64,000 bases of DNA from JACKFB01 sp041389525 (GCA_041389525.1 JAWKRR010000041.1:6800-70799), one strand, 5' to 3'; positions 43,126 to 52,108 are shown, numbered from the stretch's first letter. Program-made: numbers and translations. The notes: a model not told the origin generated them from the letters alone.

Positions 43126-44256
43126 TCAGATCTCGAGCTGGCTTGCGTGCCGCTCCCGGCAGGCTTGCCAAGCGCGCTCGTCGAAGGCCGCGCCCTCTTC
43201 GCGCCACAGGCGGTCGACCACAAGCTCGCCCGCCTCGACGTGGCCCTCGAAGCGCCCGACCAGGCGGCCGTGGTGCAGCAGCGGACACACGTAGTAGCCC
43301 CAGCGCCGCTGGGCCGCTGGCTTGTAGACCTCCCAGATGTACTCGAAGCCGAAGGCGTGCTCGACCAGCTTCCGGTCCCACAGCAGCGGGTCCAGGGGCC
43401 CGAGGATGCGCATCTGGCCGTCGTCGTCGCCGAAACGGCGGTCGAGAAAGCCCCGGGGAGCTAGGTAGATCCTGGCGTTTTCGCCAACCTGCACCCGCTC
43501 GAGCAGTCCCTGGCTCACAAGCTCGCCCACGAGCGCGCCGGTCCTGGTCTCGCTCAGCATCGACCACTGAGGCCCCGCGTTCACCGAGAGCAGCCCCGCG
43601 GCCTCGACGCGCTCGAGCAAGGCCCAGCGCGCGAACTCCACGGGCGCCGCAGCCTCGGCGACCGCGCCCAGCGCGCGCTCGGGCAGGTCGTACAGCTTGT
43701 CCCGCCCGCGCCGCCCCGAGACCACCACCCGGCACCGCGCCCACAGCACGCGCAGCGCCATGGTCCCGACCTTGGTCGTCGTCTTCCAGCCGCTCAGGTC
43801 CAGCGGCGCCGCCCGCCCGTGGTCGTCCAGGTCCCCGGCGGTCAGGGGCCCGCGCTCCGCCACGTCCGCGTAGACCGCCTCGATGGCCGCCTCGGGGATC
43901 GCCTCGTAGCGCGAGTGCAGGCGCAGCCAAGGCCGCCGCGCGGCCAGCGCCCGGTAGTAAGGAAATCCCTCGGCCGGGACGAGGCAGCGCTCCTTGGCGA
44001 AGTGCTCGAACGCGTGTCCCGGCATCAGCGCGTCGTAGATCCCGCCGCGCTTGAGCCCGTCCACCCGCGCCATCGCGACGAGATCCGCGTTCGTGCCCAC
44101 GCGATCCAGCGGGTCCAGCTGAATGAGCCGCAGCGCCGCGAGCACCTCCCGCGCGCCCTCGGCCCCCGCCGACGCCCGCATCGCCCGCAGGCCAAGCTGC
44201 CCGACCAAGCGGTCCCGCGCCTCATCCGGCGTCACGCGTCGCGGCGCACTGACCAT
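43126..44256 (-). CDS. YcaQ/AlkX-type winged-helix DNA glycosylase
   Basis: A 376-residue protein of the winged-helix DNA-binding YcaQ family. The N-terminal signature IQLDPLDRVGTNADLV contains the catalytic QxD motif (Gln46, Asp48). Members with QxQ or QxD excise alkylated bases and can unhook interstrand crosslinks (AlkX in E. coli), a base excision repair role in the cytoplasm. Later segments GFEYIWEVYKPAAQRRWGYYVCPLLHHGRLVGRFEGH, taken here in parts, follow the family's C-terminal barrel (YIWEVYKP, RRWGYYVCPLL). ATG 44256 follows a GGGAGGGA site. Divergent from the isocitrate lyase gene with 304 bp between. Confidence 0.88.
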   Translation of the reverse strand: MVSAPRRVTPDEARDRLVGQLGLRAMRASAGAEGAREVLAALRLIQLDPLDRVGTNADLVAMARVDGLKRGGIYDALMPGHAFEHFAKERCLVPAEGFPYYRALAARRPWLRLHSRYEAIPEAAIEAVYADVAERGPLTAGDLDDHGRAAPLDLSGWKTTTKVGTMALRVLWARCRVVVSGRRGRDKLYDLPERALGAVAEAAAPVEFARWALLERVEAAGLLSVNAGPQWSMLSETRTGALVGELVSQGLLERVQVGENARIYLAPRGFLDRRFGDDDGQMRILGPLDPLLWDRKLVEHAFGFEYIWEVYKPAAQRRWGYYVCPLLHHGRLVGRFEGHVEAGELVVDRLWREEGAAFDERAWQACRERHASQLEI

Positions 44257-44560
44257 CGGCTCCCTCCCCCGCCGGCCAGCCGCATCGGCCGCCGAGCCCC
44301 AGCAGACCACAGCGCCGCGCCGCCCGACCAGCCCGACGGCGGCGGTCCGTGCCGTTGATCCAGCCGCGGCGCTGAGCCTTACCCAGCCCCCATCTCCCGA
44401 CCGCGCGGCCGACCCGCGACGGCCCTCACTTGGCAGAAAATCCCTTGTCGACTGGCCTCCCGCCGTGCATCACTCCCGCACGCGCGCCGCACCTGCTGGC
44501 GCCTTCTCGCGGCCGACACAGATCGGTAGCGGGCCCGTCCTCACACAGGAGTCGACGAGT
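44257..44560. other. Divergent promoter region between AlkX-like and isocitrate lyase genes (304 bp)
   Basis: No gene. The in-frame extension upstream of the isocitrate lyase start is open but has Pro/Ala/Arg-rich shadow composition. CAGGAG lies about 11 nt before the lyase ATG. No palindrome of note was seen. Confidence 0.5.
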
Positions 44561-46816
44561 ATGAGCAGCAGCTTCGATCGAGACGTCGCCGAGACCCAGG
44601 CATGGTTCGACAGCCCACGATTCAAGGGCATCACGCGCCTCTACACCGCCCGTCAGGTGGTTGAGCAGCGCGGGACCATCCCCACCGACTACCCGATCGC
44701 GCGCGGCGCTGCCGAGGCCTTCCACGCCCGACTCGTCGAGATGTACGGCGAGAAGAAGAGCGTCACGACCTTCGGCCCCTACTCGCCGGGCCAGGCCGTC
44801 ACCATGAAGCGCATGGGCATCGAGGGCATCTACCTCGGTGGCTGGGCCACGTCGGCCAAGGGCTCGATCACCGAGGATCCCGGCCCCGACCTCGCCAGCT
44901 ACCCGCTGAGCCAGGTGCCCGACGAGGCCGCCGTGCTGGTGCGCGCGCTGCTGACCGCCGACCGCAACCAGCAGTACCTGCGCTCGCGCATGAGCGCCGA
45001 GGAGCGCGCCAAGACGCCCGAGCACGACTACCGCCCCTTCATCATCGCCGACGCCGACACGGGCCACGGCGGCGACCCGCACGTGCGCAACCTCGTGCGC
45101 CGCTTCGTCGAGGTCGGCGTCCCCGGCTACCACATCGAGGACCAGCGCCCCGGCACCAAGAAGTGCGGCCACCAGGGCGGCAAGGTGCTGGTGCCCAGCG
45201 ACGAGCAGATCAAGCGCCTCAACGCCGCGCGCTTTCAGCTCGACATCATGGGCGTGGCCGGGCTCATCGTGGCACGCACCGACGCCGAGGCCGCGACGCT
45301 GCTGGAGAGCAACGGCGACGAGCGCGACCAGCCCTTCATCTTGGGCGTCACCAACCCGTCGGTCCCCGGCTACAAGGCCGTCTACTTGGCGCTGCTGCGC
45401 GCCATGCACGAGGCGGGCGTCACGGAGATCAACGGGCACCTGCTCTACGCGCTGCCCGAGGGGCAGCTCGAGGAGGCGCAGAACTGGCTCAAGGGCGCCG
45501 GCGTCCTGGCGTTGGCGAAGACCAGCGCCGAGGCGTACCTCGCGGGCCGCGAGACCAGCCTGGACAAGACCCTGGAGACCGCGGCGTCGAAGCTGCGGGC
45601 CGCCTGGGAGACCGGCGCCGCCCTGATGACCTACGCGGACGCCGTGGCCGAGGTGCTGGAGTCCCGCACCGCCGACGGCGAGCGCTTCGACATGACCGTC
45701 GAGCAGTGGCGCGCCTTCTCGCGCCGCGCCTCGCTCTACGCCGCGCGCCAGCAGGCCGCCGAGCTGGACCTGCACCCCCACTGGGACTGCGAGCGCGCCC
45801 GCACCCCCGAGGGCTACTACCAGATCCGCGGCGGCATCGAGTACGGCATCGCCAAGTCCCTCGCCGCGGCGCCCTTCTGCGACATCCTCTGGATGGAGAC
45901 GAAGACGGCCGACCTCGCCGACGCCCGCGTCTTCGCCGAGGCCATTCACGCCGAGTTCCCCGACAAGATGCTGGCGTACAACCTGTCGCCGTCCTTTTCC
46001 TGGGACACCACCGGGATGACCGAGGACGAGATGCGCGCCTTCCCGGCCGAGCTGGGCAAGCTGGGCTTCGTGTTCAACTTCATCACCTACGGCGGCCACC
46101 AGGTCGACGGCCTGGCCGGTGAAGAGTTCGCGATGGCGCTGCAGCAGGACGGCATGCTGGCGTTGGCGCGGCTGCAGCGGAAGCTGCGCCTGGTCGACTC
46201 GCCCTACCGCACGCCCCAGACCAAGGTCGGCGGGCCGCGCCTCGACGGAGCGCTCGTCGCCTCGTCGGGCCGCACCGCGACGACCAAGGCCATGGGCAAG
46301 GGCTCCACCCAACACCAGCACCTGGTCGAGACCGAGGTCCCGACGCGCTTGCTCGAGGACTGGCTCGGCATGTGGCGCGCGCAGCACGGCATCAACACGC
46401 CCCTACGCGTCGAGATGCGGCCGCATCGCGCCGGCAGCGAGCTCCTCGAGCTTCGCGTGCTGGACCCGGCCGGCGAGAAGCTCGCCAACGTCATCTTCGC
46501 CGCCATCAACGACCGCCGCGGCCGCGCCATCCTCTCGGTGCGCGACCAGAACACCTTCGAGGCGGGCCTGCGCAAGAAGCGCCTGATGACGCTGCTGCAC
46601 CTCTTCCTGGTGTATCGCTACCGCATCGACTCGATCCACTACGTCAGCCCGACCGAGGACAACGGCCATCAGACCCGCAGCATGATGCGCCACGGCTTCT
46701 TCACCGAGGTCGCGAGCGAGGTCGGCGACATCATCGTCGCCACGGTCGATCCCGAGCGCATCGAGAGCTGGGTCGACCCGTCGCGCGAGGCGCTGAAGGC
46801 GCTGCTGACGGCGTAG
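44561..46816 (+). CDS. aceA: Isocitrate lyase, long ICL2-type
   Basis: A 751-residue isocitrate lyase, cleaving isocitrate to glyoxylate and succinate in the glyoxylate shunt, which lets cells grow on acetate and fatty acids. The catalytic loop KKCGH is at about residues 200-204 with Cys202 as active-site base. Other family segments: TFGPYSPGQAVTMKRMGIEGIYLGGWATS (parts), ADADTGHGGDPHVRNLVRRFVE (parts), IEDQRPG and NLSPSFSW. It is about 200 residues longer than enzymes of the E. coli type. The C-terminal part (from about 590; RLLEDWLGMWRAQHG, NVIFAAINDRRG, HLFLVYRYRIDSIHYV) resembles the GNAT-like domain of mycobacterial ICL2, which senses acetyl-CoA. The succinate made would feed the succinate dehydrogenase encoded at 13431-16848. 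No malate synthase gene is in the window. Confidence 0.93.
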   Translation: MSSSFDRDVAETQAWFDSPRFKGITRLYTARQVVEQRGTIPTDYPIARGAAEAFHARLVEMYGEKKSVTTFGPYSPGQAVTMKRMGIEGIYLGGWATSAKGSITEDPGPDLASYPLSQVPDEAAVLVRALLTADRNQQYLRSRMSAEERAKTPEHDYRPFIIADADTGHGGDPHVRNLVRRFVEVGVPGYHIEDQRPGTKKCGHQGGKVLVPSDEQIKRLNAARFQLDIMGVAGLIVARTDAEAATLLESNGDERDQPFILGVTNPSVPGYKAVYLALLRAMHEAGVTEINGHLLYALPEGQLEEAQNWLKGAGVLALAKTSAEAYLAGRETSLDKTLETAASKLRAAWETGAALMTYADAVAEVLESRTADGERFDMTVEQWRAFSRRASLYAARQQAAELDLHPHWDCERARTPEGYYQIRGGIEYGIAKSLAAAPFCDILWMETKTADLADARVFAEAIHAEFPDKMLAYNLSPSFSWDTTGMTEDEMRAFPAELGKLGFVFNFITYGGHQVDGLAGEEFAMALQQDGMLALARLQRKLRLVDSPYRTPQTKVGGPRLDGALVASSGRTATTKAMGKGSTQHQHLVETEVPTRLLEDWLGMWRAQHGINTPLRVEMRPHRAGSELLELRVLDPAGEKLANVIFAAINDRRGRAILSVRDQNTFEAGLRKKRLMTLLHLFLVYRYRIDSIHYVSPTEDNGHQTRSMMRHGFFTEVASEVGDIIVATVDPERIESWVDPSREALKALLTA

Positions 46817-46841
46817 TTCGGCACGGCGCGCCGCGGGCGGT

Positions 46842-47597
46842 CTAAGACCCGCTGGTGGCGCGCCACAGCCACGCCACCATCCGGTTCGGCATCGGCCGGT
46901 CGCCCACGAAGGCCGTGTAGCCCTGGATCCCCGGGATCGCCCGGTACCAGGCGCTCAGCCGCCACGCGTGCCAGAACGACTTCACGCTGATGCTCCAGCG
47001 CTTCCCGTCGGCGGGGTCGTTGAAGACGACGCGCCCGCCCTCGAAGCCGCGCACCACGATCCAGTGCAGCCCCGGCTTGCGCGTCCCCCACAGGGTCGGC
47101 GCCTCGACCAGCGCCAGCACCGGTCGCCCCTGCGCCAGCGCCCCTGCCAGGGTCATCAACGACGAGGACTCCGGCGCCAGATGCGGGTGGCTCAACCTCT
47201 CGAATCGCACGTCGCCACCGAAGTGTTCGAGGATCCCCTGGATCATCGAGGGCGTCGTCATCCCCGGGTCGCGCCAGGGCAGATGCCACGACCGCGACGG
47301 GTAGCGCTGCCACGACCACGCGCCCACGGCGTCGCGCAGCTCGTCCAGCGCCGCGCCGTCGTCCCCGCTGTACGCGGCGAGAAACATCGCGGCCGCCGTC
47401 GGCCCGCAGTTCGCTTGCTCGCTGGCCTGCACCGTCATCGGCACGTCCAGGTCCACGCTCGGCAGCCGGATGTTGCGGGTGGGGTCGCCCTCGGCGTCCG
47501 CGGACAGCGGCACGGCCAGCGCGAGCCCGAGCGTGAGCAGCAGGACCGGCAAGAGCAGCCCGCGTGCGAGTGGACGGCGAGGAGCGGCAGACGACAT
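46842..47597 (-). CDS. Secreted C39-like cysteine peptidase
   Basis: A 251-residue exported protein with a signal peptide (to about SADA, residue 35). The mature domain is a peptidase C39-like papain fold: ANCGPTAAAMFLAAY gives the nucleophile Cys64; LHWIVVRGFEGGRVVFNDP gives His178 and Asn193/Asp194 to complete the site. Proteins of this type act as bacteriocin-leader or peptidoglycan/peptide proteases; lacking the ABC transporter, this one is a free secreted enzyme with unknown substrate. GGAGG precedes ATG 47597. Converges with the isocitrate lyase gene (25 bp). Confidence 0.85.
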   Translation of the reverse strand: MSSAAPRRPLARGLLLPVLLLTLGLALAVPLSADAEGDPTRNIRLPSVDLDVPMTVQASEQANCGPTAAAMFLAAYSGDDGAALDELRDAVGAWSWQRYPSRSWHLPWRDPGMTTPSMIQGILEHFGGDVRFERLSHPHLAPESSSLMTLAGALAQGRPVLALVEAPTLWGTRKPGLHWIVVRGFEGGRVVFNDPADGKRWSISVKSFWHAWRLSAWYRAIPGIQGYTAFVGDRPMPNRMVAWLWRATSGS

Positions 47598-47682
47598 CGA
47601 GACCTCCGAAAGTAAGCGGCGCTGTCGCCACTGTCCCCGTGGGGTCAACTCAGTCAGTGCGGACGTGATTTCCGGATGGCCT

Positions 47683-47700
47683 TCAGGTTCCTCAACCTGA
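47683..47700. terminator. Small hairpin TCAGGTT-CCTC-AACCTGA
   Basis: Perfect 7-bp arms with a 4-nt loop, 82 bp after the stop of the GMC oxidoreductase gene and 86 bp before the start of the C39 peptidase gene, both on the minus strand. It could end the oxidoreductase transcript or be a protein-binding site. No T-tract, so an intrinsic terminator is weakly supported. Confidence 0.25.
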
Positions 47701-47781
47701 GTTCACGATGGCGGAAGGACCCCGTCAATTCAATCGGTCGGTCCGGGCGCCGGGTTTAGCGGCCAGGCGCGGCCAGCGAGA

Positions 47782-49377
47782 TCAGGCGTCGCCGCGCTTC
47801 GGCTCGACCAACGACATCGCGCGCTCGGCCATCGCGGTGATCGTCAGGCTGGGGTTCACGCCCAGGTTCGCCGGCACCATCGACCCGTCGACCACGTAGA
47901 GCCCGTCGTATCCGTAGGCGCGGTGCGACGCGTCGATCACCCCGGTCTCGGCGCTGTCGCCCATGGTGCACCCGCCCAAGATGTGGGCGGTGGTCGGCAC
48001 CGACATCAGAAGCTCGGTCATGGCCGAGCGCGGCACCCCGTCGATGTTCTTGGCGACCCGACGCGCGATGTCGTTTCCGATAGGGATCGTCGCCTTGATC
48101 GAGCTGTCGCCGCGGTTGTCGGTGTCGAAGGCGAAGGACCAGGGCGCCCACCACCGCCGACGGCGCACGAAGCGCATGTAGCTGTCCACCGGCTGCATCA
48201 CCAGCAAGATGATGCCGCGCTTGGCCCAGCCGAAGGGGTTGGCCACCTTGAGCGCCCGGATGGGGTGGCGAAATGTCTGAGCCGCCGCCTGCATGAATCG
48301 CCGCCAGCGCGGCCCGTCGTCGGTCATCGCGGTCGTGATCAGCGAGAGCAGATCCGAGCCGCGGCTGTAGCGCACGGCCTCGATGTGCGTGTCGTCGTCA
48401 GGGTGAACGCCCGCGGAGATCGCGATGCCGTGGGCGTAGTCGACGCCCGGCTTTGTCGACTCCACCCCCAGCACGGCCTCCGAGTTCGTCCGCACGTACT
48501 CACCAAGGCGCGGCGACAGGCGCCCCAGGCTGCCCCGCTCGCGGCACTCCATCAGCAGCTTGGTCGTCCCGATGGCGCCCGCCGACATCACGACCCGCCG
48601 CGCCGTAAAGCGCCGCTTGCCGAGCTTCATCACCGGGGACGTCGAGCGGTGGGTCAGCACCTCGAAGCCGCCGCCCTCGAGCGGCCGAATGTCGTCCACC
48701 ATGGTCAGCGGGTGCACCTCGGCGCCGCGCCGCTCCGCCAGCCACAGGTAGTTCTTGTCCAGCGTGTTCTTCGCGCCGTGCCGGCACCCCACCATGCATC
48801 CCGCGCACAGCGTGCAGCCGCGCCGCTCGGGCCCCTCGCCGCCGAAGAACGGGTCCGCGTGCGGCACCCCGGGCCCGTCCCCGAAGTACACGCCCACCGT
48901 CGCGACGTGGAAGGTGTCCTCGCGCCCGATCTCCCTGACGGCATCGAGCAAAAGGCGGTCCCCCTCCGCGATGTGCTGGCTGGTCACCGCGCCCAGCATC
49001 CGCTTCGCCGTCTCGTAGTGCGGCGCCAGCGCGGCCTGCCAGTCCGCCTCCGCCGCCGGCCACCGCGCGTCCCGAAAGGCCCGCGCGGGCGGCACCAGCA
49101 GCGTGTTCGCGTAGACGAGGCTCCCGCCGCCCACGCCCGCCCCCGACAGCACGAACGCGTCGCGGAACACCGTCATCCGCATGATGCCAAAGCAGCGCAG
49201 CAGCGGCGCCCACAGGTACCGCCGCGCGCTCCAGGTCGTCTTCGGGAAGTCGTCGGGCCCGAACCGCCGCCCGGCCTCGAGCACGCCGACCCGGTAGCCC
49301 TTCTCGGACAGACGCATCGCCGAGACGCTACCCCCGAACCCGGAGCCGACGATCAGGAAGTCGTAGTCGTAGTCCAT
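47782..49377 (-). CDS. GMC-family FAD oxidoreductase (cholesterol oxidase-like) with Cys cluster
   Basis: A 531-residue flavoenzyme. The N-terminus FLIVGSGFGGSVSAMRLSEKG is the FAD-binding fold. GAGVGGGSLVYANTL is a GMC signature, and the C-terminus has the second one: THILGGCTMGDSAE through DGSMVPANLGVNPSLTITAMAERA. It resembles bacterial cholesterol oxidase-like and other alcohol oxidoreductases; the substrate is unknown. Unusual: CTLCAGCMVGC (about 190-200) has the Cx2Cx2Cx3C spacing of a ferredoxin-type cluster, absent from classical GMC enzymes. No signal peptide is evident, so it is probably cytoplasmic or peripheral. Start ATG 49377 fits the usual N-terminus. Confidence 0.88.
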   Translation of the reverse strand: MDYDYDFLIVGSGFGGSVSAMRLSEKGYRVGVLEAGRRFGPDDFPKTTWSARRYLWAPLLRCFGIMRMTVFRDAFVLSGAGVGGGSLVYANTLLVPPARAFRDARWPAAEADWQAALAPHYETAKRMLGAVTSQHIAEGDRLLLDAVREIGREDTFHVATVGVYFGDGPGVPHADPFFGGEGPERRGCTLCAGCMVGCRHGAKNTLDKNYLWLAERRGAEVHPLTMVDDIRPLEGGGFEVLTHRSTSPVMKLGKRRFTARRVVMSAGAIGTTKLLMECRERGSLGRLSPRLGEYVRTNSEAVLGVESTKPGVDYAHGIAISAGVHPDDDTHIEAVRYSRGSDLLSLITTAMTDDGPRWRRFMQAAAQTFRHPIRALKVANPFGWAKRGIILLVMQPVDSYMRFVRRRRWWAPWSFAFDTDNRGDSSIKATIPIGNDIARRVAKNIDGVPRSAMTELLMSVPTTAHILGGCTMGDSAETGVIDASHRAYGYDGLYVVDGSMVPANLGVNPSLTITAMAERAMSLVEPKRGDA

Positions 49378-49523
49378 CGCCCGCCATCGTGGCCCCTCCG
49401 CCCCCTCGCGTCGAGCCCCGCCGGTGGCCCGCTCGACCGCAGCCGCTCTCGCCCACGCATGTGCTGCCTTGACACCGTCTCCGAGCGGGTGCTACGCCAG
49501 CCGCGCTTCTGGAGGGCGCGAAA

Positions 49524-49901
49524 TTGGCCAGCGGGGAGACCGGAAACGTTGTCGGGGCGGGCTCACGAGTCAAAGGACGCGTGACTGGCACCGGTTCGCT
49601 CAGCGTGGACGGCGCCGTCGATGGCGAAATCCGGCTCGAGGGCGACGTCGTCGTCAACCCGTCGGGTCGCGTCGCGGCTCCGGTCAGCGGCGCCAACATC
49701 AGTGTCTGGGGCGCGCTCACGGGCAACGCCACCGCATCGCGGACGCTCACGGTGGGCCCGGGCGCCATCGTCGAGGGCGACCTGACGGCGCCCACCATCA
49801 CCATCCACCCGGACGCTCGGCTCACGGGCCGCGTCCACATGGAGCTGGACCTCCCAAAGGGGGCGCCGCGCAACACCCGCGCGGCGCAGGGACGCTGGTA
49901 G
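49524..49901 (+). CDS. Bactofilin 1
   Basis: A 125-residue bactofilin, a cytoskeletal protein that self-assembles through a right-handed beta-helix. The core (about 8-112) shows the short beta repeats expected: GSRVKGRVTGTGSLSVDG, GEIRLEGDVVVNPSGRV and LTVGPGAIVEGDL. The TTG start at 49524 has GGAGGG eight bases before it. It is the first of three bactofilin genes in a row (36 bp, then 2 bp between), as in Myxococcus bacNOP, where they help position the chromosome segregation machinery. Here no parA/parB gene is adjacent. Confidence 0.88.
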   Translation: MASGETGNVVGAGSRVKGRVTGTGSLSVDGAVDGEIRLEGDVVVNPSGRVAAPVSGANISVWGALTGNATASRTLTVGPGAIVEGDLTAPTITIHPDARLTGRVHMELDLPKGAPRNTRAAQGRW

Positions 49902-49937
49902 CAGCGCACCCAGGTTCGGCCCACGAAGCGAGAGAAC

Positions 49938-50252
49938 ATGGCTGAGACGATTATCGGCAACAACATCGTGATCGACGGCGAGATCACCGGCAGCGACTCC
50001 ATCACCATCCTCGGCACGGTCCGCGGGCGGGTGGAGGTCAAAGACACGGTGACCGTCGCGGCGAGCGGGCGCGTCGAGGCCGACATCCAGTGCCAAGCGG
50101 CCGAGGTCGCGGGCGCCGTTCAGGGCAACGTGAGCGCTGTCGACAAGATCGAGATCAAGTCCGGCGGGCGTCTGGTCGGCGACGTTCGGGCACCGCGCGT
50201 GCTCATCGCTGACGGGGCTGCCTTCAAGGGCAACATCAACATGCAGAACTAG
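49938..50252 (+). CDS. Bactofilin 2
   Basis: A 104-residue minimal bactofilin consisting almost only of the beta-helix core: IGNNIVIDGEITGSDSITI, GTVRGRVEVKDTV and GNVSAVDKIEIKSGGRLVGDV. Short polar ends. ATG 49938 with GAGAGAA upstream. It ends two bases before the third bactofilin's ATG, implying coupled translation and a shared filament. Confidence 0.9.
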   Translation: MAETIIGNNIVIDGEITGSDSITILGTVRGRVEVKDTVTVAASGRVEADIQCQAAEVAGAVQGNVSAVDKIEIKSGGRLVGDVRAPRVLIADGAAFKGNINMQN

Positions 50253-50254
50253 CC

Positions 50255-50932
50255 ATGGCCGACGCCCCCACGCGAATCTCCGAGAATCAGCGCGTCGACG
50301 GCACGCTGCGCGCCACCGAGGACGTGACCCTCGCGGGGCGGCTGTACGGGCGTCTGGAGTGCGAGCGGACCTTCACCGTGGAGGCCAGCGGCTACGTCGA
50401 GGCCGAGTGCTTCGTGAAGACGCTGGTCGTGCACGGCGTCGTCGTGGGCGACATCCACGCCTCCGAGGACCTCATCATCGAGCGCACGGGCCAGGTCCAG
50501 GGCAGCATCCGCGCGCGACGCATGAAGTTGCGGGCGGGCGGGCGCATCTCGGGCCAGGTCGCCACGGGCGTCGAGGTCCGGCTGCCTTCGCCGCGCGAGA
50601 CCGCGACCGCCAGCGCCGCACGCCGCCCGCCGAAAGCCAGCCCCGCGCCCTCCATCGACGACTGGGACGCGCCGGCGCCCGCTCGAAGCGCTCCGCGCCC
50701 GGCGCGCGACGCGATGCCCGACGTGGACGAGCTGGGCTCGATGCCCCCGCGCGCCGCCGACTCCGGCCAGCGCCACAGCGCCCCAGCACCCGTCCAAGAC
50801 GCCCCCGCGGCGCGCAAGCCCGCCGAGGTCGTCGAGGTCGCGCCCGCCCACGAGGTCGAGACCGACCATCCCGGCGAAGTCGTCGAGACCGACGAAGATG
50901 TTGCGAGTCGCGACGCGCCGCAGCTCAACTAG
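50255..50932 (+). CDS. Bactofilin 3 with C-terminal extension
   Basis: A 225-residue bactofilin. The core (about 6-112) carries the beta-helix repeats (ENQRVDGTLRATEDVTLAGR, YGRLECERTFTVEASGYVE in part, and GQVQGSIRARRMKLRAGGRI). The last 110 residues are disordered and rich in Pro, Ala, Arg and Glu, with an acidic end (PGEVVETDEDVASRDAPQLN in part). Such tails recruit partner proteins; they distinguish the long from the short paralogue. Third gene of the trio, 19 bp before pyrE. Confidence 0.9.
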   Translation: MADAPTRISENQRVDGTLRATEDVTLAGRLYGRLECERTFTVEASGYVEAECFVKTLVVHGVVVGDIHASEDLIIERTGQVQGSIRARRMKLRAGGRISGQVATGVEVRLPSPRETATASAARRPPKASPAPSIDDWDAPAPARSAPRPARDAMPDVDELGSMPPRAADSGQRHSAPAPVQDAPAARKPAEVVEVAPAHEVETDHPGEVVETDEDVASRDAPQLN

Positions 50933-50951
50933 CAACTTCTGAGAGGCGCCT

Positions 50952-51524
50952 GTGAGCCAACCGAGAGCCGAACTCCTCGCCCTGCTCACCGAGCTGTCCT
51001 TTGAGCGGCGGAACGTGGTCCTGTCCAGCGGCAAGACCTCGGACTTCTACATCGACTGCAAGCAGACCCTGCTGCACCCGGACGGCATGGCGCTGACCGG
51101 CACCGTCCTCGTCGACGTGTGGCAGCAGCAGGGGTTCCCCATCGACTCCGTCGGCGGGCCCACCTTGGGTGCGGACCCCATGACCTGCGCGTTCGTGCTG
51201 CAAGCGCGGCGTCGCGGCCTGATGGTGCCTGGGTTTTTCGTGCGCAAAGAGGCCAAGGGCCACGGCACGATGGCCTTCGTCGAGGGGACGCGCTCGCTGG
51301 TCGCCGGCGCCCGCGCCCTGGTGCTCGAGGACGTCATCACCACCGGCGCGTCGTCGGTTCGCGCCATCAACCGCCTGCGCGAGGCCGGCCTCGAGGTCGC
51401 CGCGCTCTTCTGCCTCGTCGACCGGCTGGACGGCGGCCGCGAGGCCATCGAGGCCGCCGGGGTGCCGGTGACGGCCATGTACACCCGCGAGGACTTCCCG
51501 GGCATGGGCGGCGCCGAATCATGA
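50952..51524 (+). CDS. pyrE: Orotate phosphoribosyltransferase
   Basis: A 190-residue cytoplasmic enzyme forming orotidine monophosphate from orotate and PRPP in pyrimidine synthesis. The PRPP-binding motif VLEDVITTGASS (about 118-129) is complete; upstream FFVRKEAKGHG carries the conserved Lys residues, and SGKTSDFYIDCK fits the substrate loop. Length is typical. GTG 50952 with GAGAGG upstream. Its stop overlaps the following ATG by 4 nt. Confidence 0.93.
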   Translation: MSQPRAELLALLTELSFERRNVVLSSGKTSDFYIDCKQTLLHPDGMALTGTVLVDVWQQQGFPIDSVGGPTLGADPMTCAFVLQARRRGLMVPGFFVRKEAKGHGTMAFVEGTRSLVAGARALVLEDVITTGASSVRAINRLREAGLEVAALFCLVDRLDGGREAIEAAGVPVTAMYTREDFPGMGGAES

Positions 51525-52108
51525 GGCGCGGTCTCATCGTTTGGGCCGCAGGCGCCGTGATGATGGTCATGCTGGCCAGCTGCGCCAGCGACTTCCGCAA
51601 CTACGAGAAGACGCGGCGGCGCTGGACCAAGCGGGTCGAGACCTACGAGTCCTTCGAGAGCCGCCTCTTCGTGAAGGCGACCCTGAAGACCGCCGACTTC
51701 CGCGCCGCCTACGTCGACGGCTACGGCACCATCTTCGCCCTGGACCAGGCCACGCGCGCCGGGCTCCTCGAAGGCGAGCTGGCCGAGGACGCCAAAGAGC
51801 ACGTCGTCATCATCTCGAGCTTCGCCAACTCCCTGGACTGGGAAGACCTCGATCCCAAGGCCGGCATCTGGGACGTGCGCCTCGAGAACGACGCCGGGCG
51901 CGCCCTGCGGCCCACGCAGATGAAGCGCCTGGACGAGTCGAACCCGACGTGGAAGCGCCTCTTCCCCTACCTGGAGTTTCACGACCGCCTCTACGAGGTC
52001 CACTTCGCCAAGAACCCCAGCGCGCCGCTGGTCAAAGCCGGCGAGCCCATTCACCTCATCATCGCCGGCGCCCCAGCGCAGGTGAAGCTGACCTGGCTCT
52101 ACGAATGA
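51521..52108 (+). CDS. Small lipoprotein of unknown function
   Basis: A 195-residue lipoprotein: signal peptide ending LASC (about Cys21) then a mature domain with a helical start (DFRNYEKTRRRWTKRVETYE) followed by beta-rich sequence (KLTWLYE at the end). Both starts and stops overlap neighbours by 4 nt (ATGA), so it is translated from the pyrE-lipoprotein-hydrolase message. No catalytic motif. Family not recognised. Confidence 0.85.
   Translation: MRRGLIVWAAGAVMMVMLASCASDFRNYEKTRRRWTKRVETYESFESRLFVKATLKTADFRAAYVDGYGTIFALDQATRAGLLEGELAEDAKEHVVIISSFANSLDWEDLDPKAGIWDVRLENDAGRALRPTQMKRLDESNPTWKRLFPYLEFHDRLYEVHFAKNPSAPLVKAGEPIHLIIAGAPAQVKLTWLYE

Noticed and set aside
47923..49584. Plus-strand 553-codon frame opposite the GMC gene
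   Set aside because: Pro/Arg/His-rich shadow; the minus strand has complete FAD and GMC signatures.
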